Below are positions 17,599 to 26,422 of a stretch of DNA of 64,000 nt, in pieces. Under the pieces are notes generated by a model, which saw nothing but the letters and a program-made list of their open reading frames with translations, made no database searches and was not told where the DNA came from. How positions within the stretch are numbered: position 1 is the first letter of the stretch; every line of letters starts with the position of its first letter. Location of the stretch: positions 62,001-126,000 of the forward strand of contig CAJTDN010000003.1 of the NCBI GenBank assembly GCA_910574865.1, read 5' to 3'. The position numbers were made by a program, and so were the translations under genes. The DNA is from Lachnospiraceae bacterium. GTDB taxonomy: Bacteria; Bacillota; Clostridia; Lachnospirales; Lachnospiraceae.

Positions 17599-19565
17599 TT
17601 GCTTTTTGCCCCTTTTGCCAAATCCACATATTTCTGCAAGATATCGACCGCCGTGTCGGTATCAATCTTTTCGAGTCCGGCCACGTAATCCTCCCAGCTC
17701 ATTGTTCCCTGAATCACGTTTGGCACCGTCTGGGACTGATAATCCGTACATGCCGAACCAATCTTGCTGTATTGCTCGGACTCCTCTGGATTCAACAAGC
17801 TGGTATAATCCAGCACGTTTCCTGTATTCAGGAATTTCGTCCACTGCCCATACGCGTTCGTCATCACCGCTTCCGCTTTTTTATTCACCACGACAAGCTC
17901 GCCACTTCTAGTAAGTTTCAATCCAACGTCCATCCTCTGCCCGAGCAATGCCAAAAAAAGCGTATTACTGTCTTCAAACGTAGGGGTGATTACGAGATTC
18001 CCCTCTTCATCCGTTTCCTCCGTGTAAGCCGTCTCGATGTCATAGTCCGCAAAAATATCCGGTTCAAGCGTCATGGACGCGTATTGCTCGGCATTCAGGC
18101 CGACCCGCATCACCTTCGCTCCCTCCAAGGTATAAGTCCAGTCCATGAACGTGAACAGTGCCGCCAGGTCTTTTTCCTCCGCCTTATTGGTGATGCCTAT
18201 CGCGGTTCCCCTCCGGCTGCCCTGGTACAAGGCGTCCGGCTCTTTGAACTGCTGTCTTTCTTCCCCGTACATGTCATTAATCGGAAGGGCGCATCCCATG
18301 ACGAACGCGTCCCGCGCGTCCACTTCATTTTGGCAGGATGTACGGATGGCCGTTCCAAGGGTGCTCGTCATCCCGCACCACATCCCGACTTTGCCCTGAT
18401 TTACGCCCGTGCTGTTAATCATGTAAAACGCGTCGTTTGCACGCGTATGGAACTGTGAATCCAGCCAGCCTTTTTCATACCAGTTATTCATACATTCAAG
18501 GTATGCTTTGAAGTTCTCTGAAGCCCCGTCAAAGGATACCGTCCCGTCTTTCACATAGAACGAACCCGTTCCTCCCCCGAAAGAAGATGTCACATCCCCC
18601 ATTCCTGTGTACCCTAAATAGTAAGGGGCAAATCCATAGGAGCTGCTGTCCTCGCTCCACCCTCTCTCTTCAATGGCCTTTGCAAACGCTTCCAGCATCC
18701 ACTCCCAGTCACTGATTGTAATCGGGTCGGCCATGCCGCTCGGGAAAATTACGTTATCCGAATACGTCTCGTTCGGATTATCGCCATACTCTGCCTCAAA
18801 CGCCGTAATCTCGTTTTTCTTCCAGCCCTCCATGTTTTTTTCCTTGACCGCCTCGCTCAACGGCGTCACCTCTGGATGACCGTGTTCTTTCACATAATCG
18901 CTCTCCCAGTCCCAGACATACTCTGTCGGCTTTGCGTACTTTACAACCCAGTCACGGCGGTAGCAGGTTCCCTCCCAGGGATCATTCACTCCGTCCATGA
19001 AAGAATAAATCGCGACATAGCGCACGTTTCCCTCCTCGTCCACGATTTGTACCAACGGCTTCAGTTCCGGATTCTTGTCCAAATACGCCAGGTAATTTGG
19101 CATGTAGGACTCCACGTACTCCGTGATGTCCAGCAAAATGTCATTCTCATACATGGTCCGGGGGGAGTCCGTCGCCATCGCCAGGCTAACGATTTCCGGG
19201 TATTCTCCGGTTGACATCATGGTATTGAAATTATCCAATTCCGAACCGGTAATCGGTACCAGGAAGGACATGTCTATTTGGGTTCCATTCTCCTTAGTGC
19301 CAATCCCGCCGTTTTCCGTGTCCCAATATTGCTGGTTTATAAACTGGGCGACGGGAGATTCCTTGTAATCCTCATAATACTCGCCGTTGCCGTCAGACTG
19401 GGTAATCCACCAGGTAAACGTCGCGTCCTTTTTCGGGGTCTCTCCTTTCTTGTCTTCGTTGCCCCCGCCATCGTCTCCCTTGCCGCACCCGGCAATCAAT
19501 GTTACCGCCATGGCCGCCATCAGACAAACAGACAACGTTCGTTTCAATAACTTGCTTTTTCCCAT
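17595..19565 (-). CDS. Extracellular solute-binding lipoprotein (LplA/LipO type)
   Basis: The 656-residue precursor has a lipoprotein signal ending in LIAGC with the lipid-bearing Cys27, then a Gly/Asp-rich linker (GKGDDGGGNEDKKGE). The mature part is the large oligosaccharide-binding type used by LplB/YtcP permeases of Clostridia. No permease genes lie nearby, so it must use a partner encoded elsewhere. It is the first gene of the unit with the sulfatase and is divergent from an AraC regulator. A broken second copy lies beyond the sulfatase gene. GGAG-type ribosome site precedes the ATG. Confidence 0.9.
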   Translation of the reverse strand: MGKSKLLKRTLSVCLMAAMAVTLIAGCGKGDDGGGNEDKKGETPKKDATFTWWITQSDGNGEYYEDYKESPVAQFINQQYWDTENGGIGTKENGTQIDMSFLVPITGSELDNFNTMMSTGEYPEIVSLAMATDSPRTMYENDILLDITEYVESYMPNYLAYLDKNPELKPLVQIVDEEGNVRYVAIYSFMDGVNDPWEGTCYRRDWVVKYAKPTEYVWDWESDYVKEHGHPEVTPLSEAVKEKNMEGWKKNEITAFEAEYGDNPNETYSDNVIFPSGMADPITISDWEWMLEAFAKAIEERGWSEDSSSYGFAPYYLGYTGMGDVTSSFGGGTGSFYVKDGTVSFDGASENFKAYLECMNNWYEKGWLDSQFHTRANDAFYMINSTGVNQGKVGMWCGMTSTLGTAIRTSCQNEVDARDAFVMGCALPINDMYGEERQQFKEPDALYQGSRRGTAIGITNKAEEKDLAALFTFMDWTYTLEGAKVMRVGLNAEQYASMTLEPDIFADYDIETAYTEETDEEGNLVITPTFEDSNTLFLALLGQRMDVGLKLTRSGELVVVNKKAEAVMTNAYGQWTKFLNTGNVLDYTSLLNPEESEQYSKIGSACTDYQSQTVPNVIQGTMSWEDYVAGLEKIDTDTAVDILQKYVDLAKGAKSK

Positions 19566-19775
19566 CTTTTCCTTCTCCTTTTCTTCTTTTTGTTTTATGT
19601 AACTTCTTTTTTATATCACAGTTTTCATGGCAAAAACTATCTGTTTTCCCCAAAAAAATATCTGATTTTCGTTTTAACTTGCAGCATTAGAAGAAAACGC
19701 CCTATTTTTCACTTTTCTTTCACGCTTGTTTCTATTATAATGATAATATCAGGGTCAAAAGAGGGGTGTCGGGAA

Positions 19776-21029
19776 ATGTTGCAGGCGAAAACAGAACCAT
19801 TGATTCAAGCATTTGGCGAAATCATCAGTTGCGTTGAAAATGTATATTTATGGCATTATGATTTTGACTTCCAATATATAGAATCCTCCTGCGCGGATTC
19901 TGTTTTCTGGAATATGATTTTACAAAACACCCCGGCCAAGACCGACATCCAAAAATACTGCCGCCAGAACACGCGCCCTATTTTATTCGGGGACGAAACG
20001 GGGCTGCTCTGGATTGCCGCACCCCGCCATGCGGTTCCAAACCAGGCCCAAAGCGGTCTTTCCGACATCTACGTCCTCGGTCCGGTTTTTCCTTCCCTGC
20101 AGTCGGAAAACAAAATGCGGCAGGATATCCGCCGCCACGAGGTCTCCATCGCCTTCCAGCAGGAATTCATCCGGCATATGAAGGCGCTTCCCGCCATCTC
20201 CAGCGCCATGTTTTTCTTTTTTGGCAAGATGCTTCATTATTGCCTGACAAAAGAGCGCATTCAACACATGGACATTCCCGTTCACACGTCGGGCATGCCG
20301 CCGGTTGTCGAACCCGCGAATTCGGAAGTTTCCAAAACCGAATTCCATACCCGGGCCATACATGAAGAAGTCATTTTACATTTAATCAAAGAAGGCAATT
20401 TGAATTATCGGTCCGTTCTTGACCGCTTTCCGCTCAATTACGGGCATGTCGGCATGCTCGCGCAAGACGACGGTCTCCGTCAGGCAAAGAACCAGTTCAT
20501 TGCCGCCGCCACGCTATATTCCCGTGCCGCCGTTCAAGGCGGCCTCTCCCGCGTGGTATCTTTTTCCCTGGCAAACCAATATATCCGCGCGTTGGAGGAC
20601 GCGTCCACGATTCCCGAGACGATGGACGTGTACCAGCGCATGCTGGACGACTATATCCGCAGGGTACATGCCTGCAAGCAGCAGGAGGTGTCTTCCCCTT
20701 TAATCCGCAACTGTATTGAGCTTATCAATCTCCATATTGAGAAACCGCTCAGTCTCCGCCGGATTGCCGAACAGGTCAATTACTCCGAGTATTACCTTTC
20801 AAAACTTTTCAAAAAGGAAACGGGGGGTTCTATTGTTGACTATATCAAAAAGAAAAAAATCGACTATGCCAAAATATTGTTATTAGACACAAATAGAAGC
20901 ATTCAGGATATTGCAGAAGACTTGTCGTTTTCGACTCCCAGCCGTTTCACGGAAACCTTCCGCAAAATCACGGGGATACCACCGAAAGAATATCGAAAAC
21001 GACAAACTGATTCTTCTTCTAAAAGTTAG
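19776..21029 (+). CDS. AraC family transcriptional regulator
   Basis: A 417-residue regulator. The C-terminal 100 residues hold two helix-turn-helix units: LSLRRIAEQVNYSEYYLSKL, then RSIQDIAEDLSFSTPSRFTE, closing with ITGIPPKEYRK. The N-terminal 290 residues would sense a sugar or be phosphorylation-independent; no PAS or receiver motif stands out. The ATG at 19776 follows GAGGGG; the frame is open further upstream but without a ribosome site. Divergent placement beside the binding-protein/sulfatase genes suggests that it activates them. Confidence 0.92.
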   Translation: MLQAKTEPLIQAFGEIISCVENVYLWHYDFDFQYIESSCADSVFWNMILQNTPAKTDIQKYCRQNTRPILFGDETGLLWIAAPRHAVPNQAQSGLSDIYVLGPVFPSLQSENKMRQDIRRHEVSIAFQQEFIRHMKALPAISSAMFFFFGKMLHYCLTKERIQHMDIPVHTSGMPPVVEPANSEVSKTEFHTRAIHEEVILHLIKEGNLNYRSVLDRFPLNYGHVGMLAQDDGLRQAKNQFIAAATLYSRAAVQGGLSRVVSFSLANQYIRALEDASTIPETMDVYQRMLDDYIRRVHACKQQEVSSPLIRNCIELINLHIEKPLSLRRIAEQVNYSEYYLSKLFKKETGGSIVDYIKKKKIDYAKILLLDTNRSIQDIAEDLSFSTPSRFTETFRKITGIPPKEYRKRQTDSSSKS

Positions 21030-21043
21030 ACTCGAACATGTTT

Positions 21044-21736
21044 TTATCCCGCCCGCAATGCCGGGTCCGCCACATGGTTCGCTTCAAATGCCTTTTGCCG
21101 GTCAATACAAGTACCGCAGCGGCCGCAAGGACGTTCCCCGCCCTCGTAGCAGCTCCAGGTCAGCTCGTATGGCACTCCAAGACGAAGGCCTTCCGCCACC
21201 ACCCGGGCTTTATCGCGGTTGATAAAGGGCGCCTCAATCCGCAGCGCCCTTCCGCTTCCTTCGTACACCGCCTGATTCATGCCGTCAAAAAACGCTTCGC
21301 CGCAATCGGGATATGCATTGCCCGCCGCGTCATCCCCATGGGCTCCATAATAGATACGGCTGCATCCCATGGAGAGCGCCATGCTGGCCGCGGAAGCAAG
21401 AAAAAGCCCGTTTCGAAAGGGTACATAGGTAGTCACCGGCGCGCCTTTTTGCTCTTTTAACTGGTCGGAATAGGAACCTTTTGAAATCTCTCGATGAGAA
21501 TGGGACAACAAGGAACAGTCACTATGTGCAAAAATCGGGGTAAGATCCAGTTCCAGGCCTTTGATTCCATAATACTCAAGAATCTTGCGGGCTGACTCCA
21601 CCTCTTTTTCATGTTTCTGCCCGTACACGATGGACAAAGCGATCACATTCTCCCGCCCAAAACGTTCCATGGCCAATCCCAGGCAAGTGGTACTATCCAC
21701 GCCGCCGCTAAATAACACCATTGCTTTCTCTGCCAT
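21044..21736 (-). CDS. queC: 7-cyano-7-deazaguanine synthase
   Basis: The 230-residue enzyme converts 7-carboxy-7-deazaguanine to preQ0 using ATP and ammonia. The PP-loop SGGVDSTTCL begins at residue 9. The zinc site is C-terminal: CYEGGERPCGRCGTC provides four cysteines with the family spacing. It is the last gene of queT-queF-queC. queD and queE, needed for the earlier steps, are not in the window, so they are elsewhere or the cell imports precursor through QueT. Confidence 0.95.
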   Translation of the reverse strand: MAEKAMVLFSGGVDSTTCLGLAMERFGRENVIALSIVYGQKHEKEVESARKILEYYGIKGLELDLTPIFAHSDCSLLSHSHREISKGSYSDQLKEQKGAPVTTYVPFRNGLFLASAASMALSMGCSRIYYGAHGDDAAGNAYPDCGEAFFDGMNQAVYEGSGRALRIEAPFINRDKARVVAEGLRLGVPYELTWSCYEGGERPCGRCGTCIDRQKAFEANHVADPALRAG

Positions 21737-21754
21737 CTTTTCTCCTCCCGTCCT

Positions 21755-22255
21755 CTATCTGTTATCCACCTTCTCCGGATACATGTCATGATGTGTCAGG
21801 CGGTCAAACGCCACCTGCTCCCAACAAGTTCCCGGCTTTCCATAATTACAATAAGGATCGATGGAAATCCCTCCCCGCGGAGTAAATTTTCCCCAAACTT
21901 CAATATATTTGGGATCCATCAGCCGAACCAAGTCCTTCATAATGATATTGACACAATCCTCATGAAAATCCCCATGGTTGCGAAAGCTAAACAAGTACAG
22001 CTTCAATGACTTGCTTTCCACCATCCGTGGTCCCGGCACGTAAGAAATGTAAACCGTCGCAAAATCCGGCTGTCCCGTCATCGGACAGAGACTGGTAAAT
22101 TCCGGACAATTAAATTTCACGAAATAATCGTTATCCGGGTGTTTGTTCGGAAACGTTTCCAAAACCTCCGGGGCATAATCCGTCCGATACTTCGCCGCCT
22201 GATTTCCCAGGAGCGTGAGGTCTTTTAATTCCTCTCCCGTTCTTCCCTGCATCAT
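21755..22255 (-). CDS. queF: NADPH-dependent 7-cyano-7-deazaguanine reductase
   Basis: The 166-residue product matches the short, unimodular QueF (YkvM type, about 165 residues). It reduces the nitrile of preQ0 to preQ1. The catalytic Cys is in [12 protein letters not shown] and the QueF signature [14 protein letters not shown] follows near residue 80. The ATG at 22255 lies within the end of queT, giving a 4-base overlap, and has a GAGGAG site. Confidence 0.95.
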   Translation of the reverse strand: MMQGRTGEELKDLTLLGNQAAKYRTDYAPEVLETFPNKHPDNDYFVKFNCPEFTSLCPMTGQPDFATVYISYVPGPRMVESKSLKLYLFSFRNHGDFHEDCVNIIMKDLVRLMDPKYIEVWGKFTPRGGISIDPYCNYGKPGTCWEQVAFDRLTHHDMYPEKVDNR

Positions 22256-22779
22256 TCTCTCCTCTCTTTCCGGGCATCCGTGTACGCCCTTGCGCCTTCC
22301 TTCCTGGTCACCCGCTCCAAAACCTTTACCAGAAGCACTCCGCAGACTGCCGGTACGGCTTGCCCGACACACAAACTCCCTGCCAGCGGAAGATACGGCA
22401 GCTCTAAAAGATAAGATAACCATGTGGATACGCCAAATCCTGGCACCAACACGATTGGAAGTATCATCAACCAGCGATTCCACTGCATCTTGCGAATGCC
22501 GACAATCAGCGCGGTGGTCACGATACCTACCATGCACCCTCCAAACATGTCCAGAAGGCCAAGCCCTCCAAAGAGCATGTTTGCTATGAAATTAGCGAGA
22601 CCAAGGGGTAAAACTAGGAACGGAAACAGATAAGAAAGAGCATATAGGGCCGTGGCAATCCGAATCTGGTATGCCCCGAAAGAAAAACTCTGGGTAAAAT
22701 ACAGCACCGTCACGTACAATGCAATTACCATGGCAGAAAACGTCATCTTCTGCACTCTGTCCATGTCTTTATTTATCAT
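22252..22779 (-). CDS. queT: QueT family queuosine-precursor transporter
   Basis: The 175-residue protein has five to six hydrophobic helices and matches the QueT family of ECF-type S components, which bring in preQ1/preQ0 or related bases. Features are the N-terminal [18 protein letters not shown] and the internal [19 protein letters not shown]. It would need the shared ECF energy-coupling module, encoded elsewhere. It heads an operon with queF and queC and is preceded by a preQ1 riboswitch, which fits feedback control of uptake and synthesis. Confidence 0.9.
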   Translation of the reverse strand: MINKDMDRVQKMTFSAMVIALYVTVLYFTQSFSFGAYQIRIATALYALSYLFPFLVLPLGLANFIANMLFGGLGLLDMFGGCMVGIVTTALIVGIRKMQWNRWLMILPIVLVPGFGVSTWLSYLLELPYLPLAGSLCVGQAVPAVCGVLLVKVLERVTRKEGARAYTDARKERRE

Positions 22780-22831
22780 ATTCGTTCACCTCCAAATAAA
22801 TCCACAACAACTTTAAAGTTACACCGTTGTC

Positions 22832-22870
22832 CCTAGTTTTGTTTAATGACAGGATGGTCTCGAACTGTCA
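22832..22870 (-). promoter_or_regulatory. preQ1-I riboswitch controlling queT-queF-queC
   Basis: On the minus strand GACAG and CTGTC form stem P1 around a loop GTTCGAGACCATCC that follows the preQ1-I pattern (GUUC-n-AG, then CC). An A-rich tail ATTAAACAAAACTA, which in this class folds back as the pseudoknot, comes directly after. Between the aptamer and the queT ribosome site lies a weak dyad (ACAAC/GTTGT around AACTTTAAAGTT) that may be the expression platform. The rest of this 328-base gap holds the promoter; nothing else was seen. Confidence 0.8.
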
Positions 22871-22914
22871 ATCTCATATTTGGAAGATGCGCCGCCTTGT
22901 CAGCGGCCAAACAA

Positions 22915-22943
22915 ATTATATGACATAATCAGAAAAAATGCAA
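22915..22943 (-). promoter_or_regulatory. Promoter of the queT operon
   Basis: On the minus strand TTGCAT and TATAAT are separated by 17 bases. Transcription would begin about 40 bases before the preQ1 aptamer. Confidence 0.65.
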
Positions 22944-23107
22944 CAACTATTTTGAGTGTGGCCGATTTCTAACAATTTTCGAAAAATTTTTTATAAATAT
23001 TACCAGGCAACGCCCTCTGAATTTCGAAAAAACCATCCGACACGATAGGATACCGACACGTTTCTGCCGCGCCGTTATCACGCCCTTCCAATTCCATCCA
23101 GGCCAGC

Positions 23108-24244
23108 TTACGTTTCCAAGGAAAAGCGGTACGTCTTCTGAAAATTTTCCCGATGGTAATAAATCGCCGTCAATTCCGTCTGGTCATACACGACGCTCCA
23201 CTCGGTGGACTCAAATTCACCAAATTCGCCCCTACTGACGTCTTCCAACGCGTCCCGCACCTGCTCGGCGGTCATCGCCTTATTTTGCTCCAATGCTTCC
23301 GTCAATATTTCAAAACGGGTATGCGACTGCCTCGTTCCAACGCCGTGCTTTTCTCCCTCTGCCAAGTAAAAATTGGTGAGTACCGGCGTTTCAATCACAA
23401 CCATCTCATTGTCGACGTACTCCACGGCCACACTCCTCCCGGAAGCGTCCGCGATGGCGAAATGCACCATGAGATTCATCGATGCGTGCAAATCATATTG
23501 CTCCAATAATGCCAACGCCTCCTCCACCGTGGCCGCCCGGTCAAGCAACAGCCGGATGGCCGTGGTCGTCGTGACATCCATCTTTTCCGTCTCCTGGCAG
23601 ATGGCATCGCCATCCTCAATCATATTGACGGAAACACATAGGCCCTTTTCGTTCATTCCATCCAGTGGGGCGTAAATGGCCGCGGTCGTCAGCATTTCAT
23701 CCGTCAAAAAACCGGGCAAAAAGCCCGCCCCCTGTCGAATAAAATCAAGATTCACCGTGGAAATGGAGGCATAACCACTTTCCGGTTGGGTCATGACCAC
23801 TAACGCGTCACAATTCTGCCAGTCAAAATTACGCCCGAACCAATAGCCTCCCTCCGTATTTTCCACGGAAATCGTACTACAACCAAAGAAATCACCATTC
23901 GCATCCACACCCGAATCGACGTCCCCGCTTCGCGTTCGCGCATCGTCTCCGAAGAGAAACGTATGCAAAAACTGTAGCACTTCCTGGTCGGAACTTGCTC
24001 CGCCTTGCGTTAGAAATGCGTCAAATCCATAGTCACCATCATATTGAAGCGTTGAAAATCCCGGTTCCAATTCCGACATTTTCGGTTCCATCACGTTGAA
24101 ATCCTGAGTTGTAAAATCCTGAGATGTATTTTTTGGTTCTGGCATCGCAGATTGTGACGCGGGAGAAAAAAATCCACAACTGCTCATCATAAATGTCAAA
24201 GCCAATGCCATAAGGTACGCAAAAACCTTCTTCAACAAAAACAC
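23108..24244 (-). CDS. Lipoprotein Ntn hydrolase (choloylglycine hydrolase / linear amide hydrolase family)
   Basis: The 378-residue precursor has a lipoprotein signal (MMSSC, Cys23) and a Ser/Thr/Pro-rich linker. The hydrolase core starts with the probable nucleophile Cys122 in FGCSTISV, followed by WFGRNFDW, the Arg-x-x-Asp-Trp motif of bile-salt hydrolase, penicillin-amidase-like and acid-ceramidase-like enzymes. In cytosolic members the Cys is residue 2 after processing; here a pro-region of nearly 100 residues precedes it, so self-cleavage to expose Cys122 would be expected. The substrate on the cell surface (bile amide, acyl amide, lipoamide) is unknown. Confidence 0.75.
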   Translation of the reverse strand: MFLLKKVFAYLMALALTFMMSSCGFFSPASQSAMPEPKNTSQDFTTQDFNVMEPKMSELEPGFSTLQYDGDYGFDAFLTQGGASSDQEVLQFLHTFLFGDDARTRSGDVDSGVDANGDFFGCSTISVENTEGGYWFGRNFDWQNCDALVVMTQPESGYASISTVNLDFIRQGAGFLPGFLTDEMLTTAAIYAPLDGMNEKGLCVSVNMIEDGDAICQETEKMDVTTTTAIRLLLDRAATVEEALALLEQYDLHASMNLMVHFAIADASGRSVAVEYVDNEMVVIETPVLTNFYLAEGEKHGVGTRQSHTRFEILTEALEQNKAMTAEQVRDALEDVSRGEFGEFESTEWSVVYDQTELTAIYYHRENFQKTYRFSLET

Positions 24245-24302
24245 CCACTTTCCCTCTATTACGTCAGCCCCCTTCTTCTATTATCACCTGCCGCCGCTTA
24301 AC

Positions 24303-24689
24303 TCATTCCATAATGGCATTTAAATCCGCATACCCTGCCTTTTGCATCACCCACTTCATCCCCTCGAGCACCTCTTCCTTCGAATAATTGTTTTGCAACA
24401 AAAACGCTTCCTCTTTCTCGCTCAAATACTGATAAAACAAGGCGGCTGCGGCCACCTCGTCTTGATTTGCATAATCCATGCCATCCAGCAACAGATTCTC
24501 CGCCTCGTTGATTTCCCCAGCGTCAACCATGGCCAGCAAATCACGCAAATCCTTTCCGGAAACCTCGTACTTGTTTGCCAGTTCCAACTCGACCGAGACA
24601 AATTTCCTCCCCAACAATATGGAAAATAACGCGCTGACCATCTCCTTGATGATACGCATGATATAATCCTTCTCATCCTCAAAATTCAT
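24303..24689 (-). CDS. DUF6483 family protein
   Basis: The 128-residue helical protein opens with DYIMRIIKEMVSALFSILLG, the typical start of this small Clostridial family, followed by tetratricopeptide-like helices (EINEAENLLLDGMDYANQDE). No enzymatic motif. Function unknown. It is monocistronic between the hydrolase and the restriction genes. Confidence 0.7.
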   Translation of the reverse strand: MNFEDEKDYIMRIIKEMVSALFSILLGRKFVSVELELANKYEVSGKDLRDLLAMVDAGEINEAENLLLDGMDYANQDEVAAAALFYQYLSEKEEAFLLQNNYSKEEVLEGMKWVMQKAGYADLNAIME

Positions 24690-24777
24690 GTCGAAACACC
24701 TCCGTCCCTATCATCCGCTAAAAGCACTTTCCAGCAATTCGGAAGCCACCTTTTCATCCCTTATCCTTATCAAACTA

Positions 24778-26418
24778 TCATATGATAGGAATCTCTTTCA
24801 ACATCTCCACCACCTTCTTACCTTTCAACCACACATACTGTGGAAGCATCCTAATTCCATTGACGCACTCTGTCTTATATATCAACGACGAGTCCGTCGC
24901 CGAGCCACGCATGAACACGTCGTTTTGGCTGCTTTTCAGGAAATTAGGCGCGGAACTGACCTCGCCATTCGTATTCGTCACCACCGTCCCGTTCTTCTTC
25001 CTTTGAACCACATCTTCCAACATGTCATGCTTAATTTTACATCTGGTATCCTCCCAAAGCCTCTTCACTGCCCCATCAATAATTTCCTCTTCAAATACCA
25101 GCCTCTTGAATCCAACGAATTTATTTTCACATAAAGAATAAGACCTTCCCTGCAATCCCAAACTTCTTTCCGATTCTTCAAAAATAATACACAAAAACTC
25201 ATGCTCCGCAAAATAAGAATACAATTCCGAATCCTCAAACATGTACTCCCGCTTGCCACCCTCCTCATCCAACACTTCTTCCCGCATAATTTCGTCAAAA
25301 TCCATATGAAACAGCTTCATGTCTTCCGTCCTTCCGCCCCTTGATGTCAAGGTAATCGTCTTCGCCACGAATCCGAATTTCTGAAACAGTTCCACCCGAT
25401 TCATCTTCTTTGATTTTCCGCCAAACATCGCCACCACGATTGTTTCCGCGATTCCTTTTTTGTTTTCTTCTCTTTTATCCACGATTGAAATTCCAAACAA
25501 CTTCGCAAGTTCCCTGATTGTCCATCCCGAATACATTTTTGTCAACTCATGACACTTCTTATCAATGTCGGAGACCTCGGTATATCTTCCCGGAAGCTGT
25601 TCGAACTCGTATCCGAAATGTTTTGAAATGATGGCCGAAACGGTCGGCTTTTTCAAACGAAACCGGGGTGGAAACTTGGGTGCCAAGTCAATAAAGCTTA
25701 ATTGCTTTCGTAACTGCCCATGCACGTCAATATATTCCTGCTTTACGGCCGCCCGCCACTCCCTCGTCTCCGGCCCCGGATGATGGGAAACCACTTGCCT
25801 GCACAAGTCCCTCACATATTCCCAATCACGTTTTAACGTCCTGGTTTCTTCTTCCGTAAACGAATGGAATTCATATCCTTTTAGTTGAAACGTGCGGTAT
25901 TCATATGCCGTCACCGCGCTTTTTGCCAAATAATGATAATACACGATTAACATATGCTCCAATTTCTCCCAAAAATGGGATGTCCAAAATTCTTGATTTG
26001 CAATGTCGTAAATACCCACGGCGGTAATGGACATAGGCTCCTTTGCCACAAAATGTTTTTTAGGATTCAAATCCATGACCATGCCCGTCGTCTTTAATTC
26101 CGTTTTTATTTCCTCATCTTTGTCAATCACGACCAAATCCGCCTCTTGTTTGTTATCTGGTGAGTATTCGAAAATACACTGTTCCACCACGGTTCCCGCG
26201 ATACCCTTTTGAAAATTGAACTCCTTGACTCTCGAAAACACCCCCTTCGTGTCAATCTCTTCAAACGTCTTCCCCAGACAAGCATCCAGGCGACCAATCA
26301 AATCCGTTTTTTCATACACATGCTTTGATTCATACTTATTCTTTTGTACATTACCCAATTCACGTCGCTCCACGCCCTCACTTTTGTCTATTAATGCGCG
26401 CATATCATTTTTACTCAT
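24778..26418 (-). CDS. MutH/Sau3AI-type restriction endonuclease
   Basis: A 546-residue protein with the Sau3AI architecture: an N-terminal MutH-like catalytic domain and a C-terminal MutH-like copy for recognition. The catalytic core is Asp94 in QEADLVV and Glu107/Lys109 in KTELKTTGM, the D-x(n)-E-x-K pattern of the family. A second, degenerate copy of the fold begins near residue 260. It starts 4 bases after the methyltransferase stop, forming a type II restriction-modification pair. By analogy to Sau3AI the target would be GATC, but specificity cannot be proven from sequence. This is the second gene of its operon, so methylation precedes cutting. Confidence 0.85.
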   Translation of the reverse strand: MSKNDMRALIDKSEGVERRELGNVQKNKYESKHVYEKTDLIGRLDACLGKTFEEIDTKGVFSRVKEFNFQKGIAGTVVEQCIFEYSPDNKQEADLVVIDKDEEIKTELKTTGMVMDLNPKKHFVAKEPMSITAVGIYDIANQEFWTSHFWEKLEHMLIVYYHYLAKSAVTAYEYRTFQLKGYEFHSFTEEETRTLKRDWEYVRDLCRQVVSHHPGPETREWRAAVKQEYIDVHGQLRKQLSFIDLAPKFPPRFRLKKPTVSAIISKHFGYEFEQLPGRYTEVSDIDKKCHELTKMYSGWTIRELAKLFGISIVDKREENKKGIAETIVVAMFGGKSKKMNRVELFQKFGFVAKTITLTSRGGRTEDMKLFHMDFDEIMREEVLDEEGGKREYMFEDSELYSYFAEHEFLCIIFEESERSLGLQGRSYSLCENKFVGFKRLVFEEEIIDGAVKRLWEDTRCKIKHDMLEDVVQRKKNGTVVTNTNGEVSSAPNFLKSSQNDVFMRGSATDSSLIYKTECVNGIRMLPQYVWLKGKKVVEMLKEIPII

Positions 26419-26422
26419 AAAT

